Shown: positions 1 through 5,375 of the stretch, piece after piece
Numbering within the stretch: the first letter of the stretch is position 1
Layout: each line of letters begins with the position of its first letter
DNA from: Angelakisella sp.
GTDB lineage: Bacteria; Bacillota; Clostridia; Oscillospirales; Ruminococcaceae
Assembly (NCBI GenBank): GCA_022794295.1
Contig: JAAWEO010000092.1
Coordinates: 1-7,707, forward strand
Reading direction: 5' to 3'
DNA: 7,707 bases
The notes under the pieces: model-generated
What the model saw: the letters and a program-made list of their open reading frames with translations, nothing else
Database searches by the model: none
Told to the model about the DNA's origin: nothing
Position numbers and translations under genes: made by a program

Positions 1-93
1 TGCATCGCCCACCGGGCTGTACCGGTGGTGGAGGCGGTAACCGCCGCCGTTCTGCTAGACTTACTACTGGAGGGAAATCATGGAACTTTCTGA
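1..93 (+). CDS. aroC: Chorismate synthase, C-terminal end only (partial)
   Basis: Reading frame 1 is open from the left edge to a TGA at 91-93 and gives 30 residues. It contains CIAHRAVPVVEAVTAAVL, which resembles the conserved C-terminus of chorismate synthase (typically PRAVPVVEAMTA). This enzyme converts 5-enolpyruvylshikimate-3-phosphate to chorismate using reduced FMN. Only the tail is visible, so no catalytic residues can be checked. The tail overlaps the pheA start by 14 nt, and the pheA ribosome binding site (GGAGGG, 69-74) lies inside this frame. This suggests translational coupling within one operon. The adjacent pheA, aroE-aroK and aroQ genes support the assignment, because chorismate is the direct substrate of PheA. 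Confidence 0.82.
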   Translation, partial: CIAHRAVPVVEAVTAAVLLDLLLEGNHGTF

Positions 94-1216
94 CATTCGC
101 CAAAGGATCGACACGGTAGACGACCGGCTGCTGGAGCTTTTTCTGGAGCGCATGGCTCTCAGCGAGGAGGTGGCCCGGTACAAAAACCAGCACAGCCTCC
201 CCATCCTGAACAAGGCCCGGGAGCGGGAGATCTTAGCAAAGGTCACCCAGCGGGCCGGTGACAAGGAGCGGTATGCCTATCACCTGTATTCCACCCTTTT
301 CGAGCTGGCCCGGTCCCGCCAGGCGGAGCTGATCTCCGCTCCCACCAAGGTAAAAGCCCGGGTGGAAGCCGCCCTGGCCGCCGGTACCGGGGTCTTTCCC
401 CAGACGGGCAAGGTGGCCTGCCAGGGGGTGGAGGGGGCCAACTCCCAGGTGGCCTGTGACCGGCTCCTGCCCCGGGGAAGCATCGTCTATGTAAAGAGCT
501 TCGAGGCGGTGGCCGCCGCCGTGGAATCGGGCCTATGCAAATTTGGGGTGCTGCCCATTGAAAACAGCTCCAACGGCTCGGTGCGGGCGGTCTATCAGCT
601 CCTTCAGGAGCACGACCTTACGGTGGTGCGCTCCACCCGGCTGTGCATCCGCCACGAGCTGCTGGCCCTTCCTGGGGTCAGGCAGGAGGAGATCACCGAG
701 ATCTACTCCCACGAGCAGGCCATCGGCCAGTGCTCCCGATTCCTGGGGTCCCTCAGCGGGGTCCGGATCATCCCCTGGGGCAATACCGCCTTGGCCGCCA
801 AGCAGGTGGCGGAAAGCGGGAGCCCCACCGCCGCGGCCATTTCCTCCCACCCCTGTGCCGCCCTTTACGGCCTGGAGTGCATCAACCGGGAGATCCAGGA
901 CAGCGACAATAATTACACCCGGTTCATCTGTGTCACCAAAAAGCCGGTGATCTACGCCGGGGCCAGCCGCATCAGCCTGATCCTGGCCTTTGACAACCGC
1001 CCCGGAGCGCTGTACGAGATCCTTTCCAAGGCGGCGGCGCTGGATATCAACCTGACTAAGCTGGAATCCTGCCCGGTGGCGGGCAGCGACTTTGAATTCG
1101 TCTTTTTCCTGGAGCTGGAGGCCCCGGTCCAGGACCCCGGTGTTCTGGCTATGCTGGAGGAGATGGAGCGCAGCTGTGCCCAGTTCCAATTTCTGGGCGC
1201 CTACGCGGAGGTCTAG
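80..1216 (+). CDS. pheA: Bifunctional chorismate mutase / prephenate dehydratase (P-protein)
   Basis: This cytosolic enzyme converts chorismate to prephenate and then to phenylpyruvate, the committed branch to phenylalanine. The 378 residues fit the usual P-protein length. An AroQ-type helical chorismate mutase domain spans about 1-85 (starting ELSDIRQRIDTVDDRLLELF). The prephenate dehydratase domain spans about 108-286, with VACQGVEGANS (112-122), SHEQAIGQC (210-218) and the catalytic NNYTRF motif (T280-R281-F282). An ACT domain for phenylalanine feedback spans about 296-370. In it, the two classical ligand-binding motifs GALV and ESRP appear as GALY (309-312) and ESCP (329-332); the loss of the ESRP arginine is unusual. 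The ATG at 80 is preceded by GGAGGG (69-74). The gene overlaps the aroC tail by 14 nt and ends 3 nt before aroE-aroK. Confidence 0.95.
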   Translation: MELSDIRQRIDTVDDRLLELFLERMALSEEVARYKNQHSLPILNKAREREILAKVTQRAGDKERYAYHLYSTLFELARSRQAELISAPTKVKARVEAALAAGTGVFPQTGKVACQGVEGANSQVACDRLLPRGSIVYVKSFEAVAAAVESGLCKFGVLPIENSSNGSVRAVYQLLQEHDLTVVRSTRLCIRHELLALPGVRQEEITEIYSHEQAIGQCSRFLGSLSGVRIIPWGNTALAAKQVAESGSPTAAAISSHPCAALYGLECINREIQDSDNNYTRFICVTKKPVIYAGASRISLILAFDNRPGALYEILSKAAALDINLTKLESCPVAGSDFEFVFFLELEAPVQDPGVLAMLEEMERSCAQFQFLGAYAEV

Positions 1217-1219
1217 GCC

Positions 1220-2467
1220 ATGGGGGAGAAGATCTATGGCCTGCTGGGCCGCAAGCTGGGCCACAGCTGGTCGGTGCCCATCCACCGGGCCCTGGGCTGC
1301 CAGGGCTACCGTCTTCTGGAGGTGGAGCCGGAGGACCTCCCCGCCTTTCTGTCCCGGGGGGATCTGGGCGGCCTCAATGTCACCATCCCCTACAAGCGGG
1401 AGGTGATGCCTTACTGCGCCGCCATCGACCCGGGGGCGGCAGAGATCGGCAGTGTCAACACCCTGGTCCCCGGCGTGGACGGGAAGCTGCGGGGATATAA
1501 CACCGACCTCCGGGGCTTTCTGACCATGGCCCGCCGGGCAGGGGTATCCTTTGCCGGGAAAAAGGTGGTGGTGCTGGGCAGCGGGGGAGCCTCCCTCACC
1601 GTCCAGGCTGCCGTAAAAGGGGAAGGGGCCCGGGAGGTGGTGGTCATCTCCCGAAAGGGGCCGGACAGCTACGAAAACCTGGAACGCCACCGGGATGCCC
1701 AGATCCTGGTGAACGCCACCCCGGTGGGGATGTGGCCCGGGGAGAAGGCACGGCCGGTGGAGCTCCGGCGGCTGCCGGGTCTCCAGGCGGTGCTGGACCT
1801 GATCTACAACCCCCTTCGGACCAGCCTGCTCCTCCAGGCCCAGGAGCTGGGCATCCCCTGCTCCGGGGGACTGCCCATGCTGGTGGACCAGGCCGCGGCG
1901 GCGGCGGAGCTCTTTTTCGGCCGCCCTGTCACCGGGGAAAAAACAGAGGAGATCCTTACAGGCCTCTGGCAGGACCGGGCCAATCTGGTGCTGGTGGGGA
2001 TGCCCGGCAGCGGCAAGACCACAGTGGGCCGGGCCCTGGCCCAGCTTACAGGCCGGGCCCTCCTGGACCTGGACAGCGAGATCGTCCGCCGGGCGGGAAG
2101 GCCCATCCCGGAGATCTTCCAGACGGAGGGGGAGGAGGCCTTCCGGGAGCTGGAACAGCAGGCCCTGGAGGAAGCCGCCTCCGGCCGGAACGGCTGGATC
2201 ATCGCCACCGGCGGGGGTGCGGTGCTGCGCCGGGAAAACCGGGAGGCCATGAGGCGGTCGGGACGGGTGTACTTCCTCACCCGGGAGCTGGCGCTTCTGC
2301 CCACCGAGGGGCGCCCCCTTTCCCGGCAGGGGGATCTGGAGAAGATGTACCAGGCAAGGCTCCCCCTGTACACCGCAGCTGCCGATCAAAGGGTGGCAAA
2401 CGACACCGCCCCGGAGGAAACGGCCCAAAGGATATGGAGGGATTTTTGTGCGCATTCTGGTGATTAA
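1220..2467 (+). CDS. aroE/aroK: Fused shikimate dehydrogenase - shikimate kinase
   Basis: This single 415-aa chain catalyses two shikimate pathway steps: NADPH reduction of 3-dehydroshikimate, then ATP phosphorylation of shikimate. The AroE part (about 1-248) shows the substrate serines in GHSWS (S16, S18), the catalytic lysine in NVTIPYK (K59), GSVNT (N80), GYNTD (D96), a Rossmann glycine loop GSGGAS (120-125), VNATPVGM (164-171) and GGLPMLVDQAA with Q224. The AroK part (about 253-410) shows Walker A GMPGSGKTT (260-268), the DLD metal/shikimate motif (D283, D285), GEEAFRELE with R309, the GGG loop (331-333), the lid-region R365 and RLPLY (380-384). All key residues of both enzymes are present, so both halves should be active. 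The AroE half is short, with a compact cofactor loop. GGAGG at 1207-1211 lies 8 nt before the ATG. The 3' end overlaps aroQ by 20 nt. Confidence 0.95.
   Translation: MGEKIYGLLGRKLGHSWSVPIHRALGCQGYRLLEVEPEDLPAFLSRGDLGGLNVTIPYKREVMPYCAAIDPGAAEIGSVNTLVPGVDGKLRGYNTDLRGFLTMARRAGVSFAGKKVVVLGSGGASLTVQAAVKGEGAREVVVISRKGPDSYENLERHRDAQILVNATPVGMWPGEKARPVELRRLPGLQAVLDLIYNPLRTSLLLQAQELGIPCSGGLPMLVDQAAAAAELFFGRPVTGEKTEEILTGLWQDRANLVLVGMPGSGKTTVGRALAQLTGRALLDLDSEIVRRAGRPIPEIFQTEGEEAFRELEQQALEEAASGRNGWIIATGGGAVLRRENREAMRRSGRVYFLTRELALLPTEGRPLSRQGDLEKMYQARLPLYTAAADQRVANDTAPEETAQRIWRDFCAHSGD
2436..2441 (+). promoter_or_regulatory. Shine-Dalgarno site setting the aroQ GTG start
   Basis: GGAGGG lies about 7 nt upstream of the GTG at 2448, inside the end of the aroE-aroK coding region. 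It supports the GTG start, which gives the expected type II dehydroquinase N-terminus (MRILVINGPN). Confidence 0.75.
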
Positions 2468-2876
2468 CGGCCCCAATATGAACCTGCTGGGGGTGCGCCA
2501 GCCGGAGATCTACGGACGGGCCACCTATGAGGACCTGAAGGCCATGGTCCAAAAGGAGGCGGATGCCCTGGGGGTAGAGGTGGAGTTTTTCCAGTCCAAC
2601 CACGAGGGCGCCCTGGTGGACGCCATCCAGGAGGCCTATTTCCGCCGGATAGACGGCATTGTCATCAATCCCGCCGCCTACACACACACCAGTGTGGCCC
2701 TGCTGGACGCGGTGAAGGCGGTGGGCATTCCCACAGTGGAGGTACATATTTCCGACCCGGACACCCGGGAGGAATTCCGCCATACCTCCTACATTCGGGC
2801 CGCCTGCGCCGCCACCATCCGGGGCCACGGCCTGAATGGCTATTTGGAGGCTTTGCGGCTTCTGGCGGCAAAGTAA
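2448..2876 (+). CDS. aroQ: Type II 3-dehydroquinate dehydratase
   Basis: The enzyme dehydrates 3-dehydroquinate to 3-dehydroshikimate, the step immediately before AroE. The 142 residues are normal for the small dodecameric type II family. The family motifs appear in order: NGPNMNLLG with N10, then R17 and the catalytic Y22 (RQPEIYG), FFQSNHEG (47-54), INPAAYTHTS with N74 and H80, VEVHISDP with E98 and the catalytic H100, and REEFRHTS with R111. These correspond to the known active-site set of the family. The start is GTG, supported by GGAGGG 7 nt upstream and by the correct N-terminus. The first 20 nt overlap the end of aroE-aroK, implying coupled translation. It is the last gene of the operon, with the terminator beginning at its stop codon. 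Confidence 0.96.
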   Translation: MRILVINGPNMNLLGVRQPEIYGRATYEDLKAMVQKEADALGVEVEFFQSNHEGALVDAIQEAYFRRIDGIVINPAAYTHTSVALLDAVKAVGIPTVEVHISDPDTREEFRHTSYIRAACAATIRGHGLNGYLEALRLLAAK

Positions 2877-2913
2877 AAAGCGCCCGGGCGGCACAGTACA
2901 CCCGGGCGCTTTT
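2876..2913. terminator. Bidirectional intrinsic terminator between aroQ and the convergent gene
   Basis: The perfect stem AAAAGCGCCCGGG (2876-2888) pairs with CCCGGGCGCTTTT (2901-2913) across a 12-nt loop. The T run ends the + strand aro operon. On the - strand the A run becomes a U run and would terminate the convergent gene whose stop lies at 2917-2919. Confidence 0.9.
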
Positions 2914-2916
2914 GAT

Positions 2917-3996
2917 TTACTGCATCATCTCCGCCGCCACCTGCCGGGCGATCTCCCCAGCGGCAGCTTGGTCCATGGCGGCGTGGTAAAACCGGTCCAG
3001 CTCCAGGCGGACCGTCTCTGCCTGGCAAAGCACCTGCCCCGCCTGGTCCAGCAGACCGGCGGCAGCCTTGCGCAGGAAGGCGCTCCGGGCCCGGCGCTCC
3101 CCCAGGAGGGCCATATCGGAGAACCGGCTGGCGTGGATGGTCCGCTCCGCCGTCCCTGCGATGGCTTTGGCATTTCCAGGGTTCAGGGCAAAGAACCCCA
3201 GCCCCGGCCCGGGGAGGAGAAGGTACTCCAGCTTGGTAAAGGGGAAAAGGGGACAGCGGCAGGTGATCACGTCCAACCCGGCCTCCAGGGCCAGCTCCCG
3301 GAGAGCCTCCAGGAGGGCGTTGGACACCGCCCCCCAGCTGTCCTCAATGGCGATGGTCCGGGGGGCAGCCAGGGGGATCGTCTCCCGGAGAAGGACCGGT
3401 CCCTCCCCGGTGAGGGCGGAGAGGAACCGCACCGATTCCTTTCCCCTTGCTCCCCCGGGGAGGGGGCGAGGGAATTCCCGGAGGGCCAGCCTTTGGGCAT
3501 AGGCCAAAAGCTTTCCCCGGTCCATTGCGGCATTCCCCACCGAGGCAAGCTCCCCCAGCAGCGCCCCGGCGGCGTAAAGATATCCCCCGGCATCCTTCCG
3601 CAGCCGCTTTTCCTCCCCGGAAAGGTTCAGAAGCTCCCGCCGGGCGGCGAAAAGCTGCCCCTGGTCCAGGCAGTCCCACAGGGAGACCATTCGCTCAAAG
3701 CCGCCGGGGCACCGGGGCCGGGGGGACGGGAAGCGGTCCCCGTCAGCGGCGGAGACCTTCCGGGCGGGAACGATCACCCCTGCCAGCTCCTTGGGGTTAT
3801 AGAGGGAAAGGATTTCCTCCCGGTCCTCCCTTGCCAGGGCTTCCTCCACTTGGGCCAGCAGAGCAGCCCTTCCCCGGGCAGAGCCCCCTGTTACCATCCA
3901 GGTCCGCCAGCTCCCAGGCTCCCCCAGCTGGTCGGGCCGGGCCACCATCCCGTGCGGACTGGCGGCTTCCAGAAAAAACCGAACCACCTTCGCCAT
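2917..3996 (-). CDS. Probable pseudo-ATPase, PRK06851-like, with two degenerate P-loops
   Basis: This 359-aa protein has no obvious signal peptide or membrane segment. It appears to be an internal duplication: RTWMVTGGSARGRAALL (31-47) aligns without gaps to RTIAIEDSWGAVSNALL (213-229). Each is followed about 30 residues later by a similar segment ending in P (LYNPKELAGVIVP 65-77; CPLFPFTKLEYLLLP 248-262). From memory, this layout and the motifs after it (CPGGFERMVSLWDCLD 96-111; LDRFYHAAMD 333-342) fit a clostridial two-P-loop ATPase family, PRK06851, where both sites read roughly GGPGTGKST. Here site 1 has K to R (R43) and S/T to A (A44, A45). Site 2 keeps only the central G222 and has S225 in place of the lysine. 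ATP hydrolysis is therefore unlikely. AGGAGG at 4005-4010 supports the ATG at 3996. The physiological role is unknown. The family call is moderately sure; the duplication and the motif loss are read directly. Confidence 0.75.
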   Translation of the reverse strand: MAKVVRFFLEAASPHGMVARPDQLGEPGSWRTWMVTGGSARGRAALLAQVEEALAREDREEILSLYNPKELAGVIVPARKVSAADGDRFPSPRPRCPGGFERMVSLWDCLDQGQLFAARRELLNLSGEEKRLRKDAGGYLYAAGALLGELASVGNAAMDRGKLLAYAQRLALREFPRPLPGGARGKESVRFLSALTGEGPVLLRETIPLAAPRTIAIEDSWGAVSNALLEALRELALEAGLDVITCRCPLFPFTKLEYLLLPGPGLGFFALNPGNAKAIAGTAERTIHASRFSDMALLGERRARSAFLRKAAAGLLDQAGQVLCQAETVRLELDRFYHAAMDQAAAGEIARQVAAEMMQ

Positions 3997-4029
3997 CTCC
4001 CCATCCTCCTCCGCAAAATCGTTTGGGGT

Positions 4030-4059
4030 ATCCTATGCGGGAAAAAAGGATTTTGTCAC
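4030..4059 (-). promoter_or_regulatory. Candidate promoter for the pseudo-ATPase gene
   Basis: On the - strand GTGACA (4059-4054) is separated by 18 nt from TAGGAT (4035-4030). These match 5/6 and 4/6 of the housekeeping consensus. Transcription would begin near 4023, just upstream of the ribosome binding site at 4010-4005. It is a plausible but weak match. Confidence 0.4.
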
Positions 4060-4085
4060 TGATTTGTGAAACAGGTGGGGAACCC

Positions 4086-4114
4086 TTGACGGAAAGTGTG
4101 GTTTTTTCTATAAT
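4086..4114 (+). promoter_or_regulatory. Near-consensus housekeeping promoter for the GTPase gene
   Basis: TTGACG (4086-4091), a 17-nt spacer containing a T tract, and a perfect TATAAT (4109-4114) form a strong SigA-type promoter. The expected transcription start is about 4121, giving a leader of roughly 45 nt before the ATG at 4167. One arm of the 10-bp inverted repeat (4113-4122) covers the end of the -10 box and the start site. Confidence 0.88.
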
Positions 4115-4122
4115 TTAGGACA
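4113..4122 (+). repeat. Left arm of a 10-bp inverted repeat flanking the GTPase gene
   Basis: ATTTAGGACA here is the exact reverse complement of TGTCCTAAAT at 5326-5335, just past the GTPase stop codon. The two arms bracket the lower-GC unit. They could be relic element ends or coincidence. The left arm could also act as an operator, given its position at the transcription start. Confidence 0.45.
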
Positions 4123-4151
4123 GAAGGGCTGGTTTGCCCAATGAAAGCTTC

Positions 4152-4158
4152 AAGGAGG
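4152..4158 (+). promoter_or_regulatory. Shine-Dalgarno site setting the GTPase start at 4167
   Basis: AAGGAGG lies 8 nt before the ATG at 4167. It argues against the in-frame TTG at 4134, which would place this site inside the coding region. Confidence 0.85.
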
Positions 4159-4166
4159 ACAGAGGA

Positions 4167-5321
4167 ATGGAAAGGGGAAATGTGTTGGTCATCGGCAACT
4201 CTGGTGTGGGAAAGTCTACCCTGATTCATGCCGTTTTGGGGGAGAGGACCAAAACCACCATGACCAGGGAACTGCTGGTCAGGGAGCCCTTGGAGGACCA
4301 AAAAGAAGAGATTCGTTTTCGCATGATCGATACAATCGGCTTTGAGCCCTCGTGGAACGGAACCCATAAGGCCATCCAGGCAGTTCAGAAATGGTCTGCC
4401 CAGAATATCAAGGAGGGCAGGGAGGATTCCCAGATCAGTGTTATCTGGTTTTGTGTGGATGGCACCTCAAAGCGGCTTTTTGAAAAGACAATAGCCAACC
4501 TTTCCAAGGCAACCTCTATTTGGAGCTCGGTTCCCATTCTTGTTGTCATTACAAAATCCTATTCGGTTCCGGAACGGGAAGAAAACCGGAAGATGGTATA
4601 CGACGCTTTTATAGCACAAAAACGTCTTACCAAAAATCTCAGGGGCGTTATCCCTGTTGTGGCGGATACCTTTGTCCTGAACGAAAACGCCTTTGCCGCC
4701 CCGGAGGGCATTGAGGACCTGGTGGAGATTACCAACAGCCTGCTGCCGGAAGGGATCAAAGCAGCAAAGGAGGACATTGAAAGCTTTAAGCTGAACCGGA
4801 AAAGAACCCTGGCCCAAGGGGTCGTTGCGGCAGCGGCTGCAACAGGGGTGGTGGTAGGTGCAGTGCCGGTGCCGGTTCCCGACGCGGCGATACTGGTCCC
4901 CACGGAAATGGCGATGATTACTGCCATCGCCCGTGTTTACGGCATCAAAAAGGATGACCAGTCCAGCGAGTTTTTTATGACCATACTAGGTGCCGGAACG
5001 GTGAGTATGGCGGCAAAAACGGCCCTTAACACCCTAAAGGCCATTCCCGGGGTCAATCTTGGTGCAGCGGTGCTGAATGCCATTGTCGCCGGGAGCATTG
5101 TGGCAGCTTTGGGGGAGGGCTCCATCTTTATTTTCGAACAGATCTACCTGGGAAAGAAAACCTTTGAGGACGTCGACTGGGTGACAAAGATCATAGAATC
5201 GAAGCTGTCCGGCCAGTTTGTCGAGAAGGTAAACCAGGTGATGGAAATGGTGGCAGATAAAACCGATAACAAGGCTATCGGCAAGGCGATTTGGGACCTG
5301 TTCATAAAGGACATGCCCTAG
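4167..5321 (+). CDS. P-loop GTPase with C-terminal DUF697-like hydrophobic domain
   Basis: This is a 384-aa protein from the ATG at 4167. The N-terminal G domain (about 1-195) shows a perfect Walker A/G1, GNSGVGKST (10-18), and G3 DTIG (55-58). The G4 position reads TKSY (129-132) after VPILVVI, so the aspartate of NKxD that gives guanine specificity is absent. The C-terminal part (about 215-325) has hydrophobic stretches near 216-245, 272-286 and 295-323, with the PVPVPDAAILVPTEMAMITAIARVYGI signature typical of DUF697 (YcjF-type) proteins. This suggests membrane association. Such GTPases are mostly uncharacterised; nucleotide-driven membrane or stress roles are only inferred. The gene has a strong promoter and its own terminator, and no co-transcribed partner. 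Its base composition is lower in GC than the neighbours (26/60 G+C counted at 4441-4500 against 40/60 at 2101-2160), consistent with transfer. Confidence 0.85.
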   Translation: MERGNVLVIGNSGVGKSTLIHAVLGERTKTTMTRELLVREPLEDQKEEIRFRMIDTIGFEPSWNGTHKAIQAVQKWSAQNIKEGREDSQISVIWFCVDGTSKRLFEKTIANLSKATSIWSSVPILVVITKSYSVPEREENRKMVYDAFIAQKRLTKNLRGVIPVVADTFVLNENAFAAPEGIEDLVEITNSLLPEGIKAAKEDIESFKLNRKRTLAQGVVAAAAATGVVVGAVPVPVPDAAILVPTEMAMITAIARVYGIKKDDQSSEFFMTILGAGTVSMAAKTALNTLKAIPGVNLGAAVLNAIVAGSIVAALGEGSIFIFEQIYLGKKTFEDVDWVTKIIESKLSGQFVEKVNQVMEMVADKTDNKAIGKAIWDLFIKDMP

Positions 5322-5325
5322 AGCT

Positions 5326-5335
5326 TGTCCTAAAT
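5326..5335 (-). repeat. Right arm of the 10-bp inverted repeat flanking the GTPase gene
   Basis: TGTCCTAAAT lies 4 nt after the GTPase stop codon and is the reverse complement of 4113-4122. It sits immediately before the terminator hairpin. See the left arm for interpretation. Confidence 0.45.
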
Positions 5336-5336
5336 G

Positions 5337-5374
5337 AAAAAGGGGTGCGCAAAACAGAAGCGCATCCCTTTTTT
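5337..5374. terminator. Bidirectional intrinsic terminator between the GTPase gene and prfC
   Basis: AAAAAGGGGTGCGC (5337-5350) pairs with GCGCATCCCTTTTT (5360-5373) across a 9-nt loop, with one G-T pair, and is followed by T6 (5369-5374). It terminates the + strand GTPase transcript. On the - strand it lies directly after the prfC stop (5376-5378), with a U run from the A tract. Confidence 0.9.
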
Positions 5375-5375
5375 G

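Noticed and set aside
533..2476. 647-aa open frame on the - strand opposite pheA and aroE-aroK
   Set aside because: It is antisense to well-supported enzymes with all catalytic motifs. Its composition is Pro/Gly/His/Leu-rich, as expected for a high-GC shadow frame, and it has no recognisable domain.
3447..3485. GC-rich palindromic stretch (CTCCCCCGGGGAG core) as a possible repeat or terminator
   Set aside because: It lies inside the coding frame of the pseudo-ATPase, encodes a Pro/Gly/Arg turn, and has no T run. It is probably only low-complexity coding sequence.
2836..4062. 408-aa open frame on the + strand opposite the pseudo-ATPase gene
   Set aside because: It starts inside aroQ, crosses the terminator and is Pro/Gly/Gln-rich with no domain. 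The - strand frame has a ribosome binding site, internal duplication and family-like motifs.
4134..4166. In-frame TTG at 4134 as an alternative start of the GTPase gene
   Set aside because: The ATG at 4167 has AAGGAGG at ideal spacing and begins just before the first strand leading to the P-loop. The TTG has no ribosome binding site.
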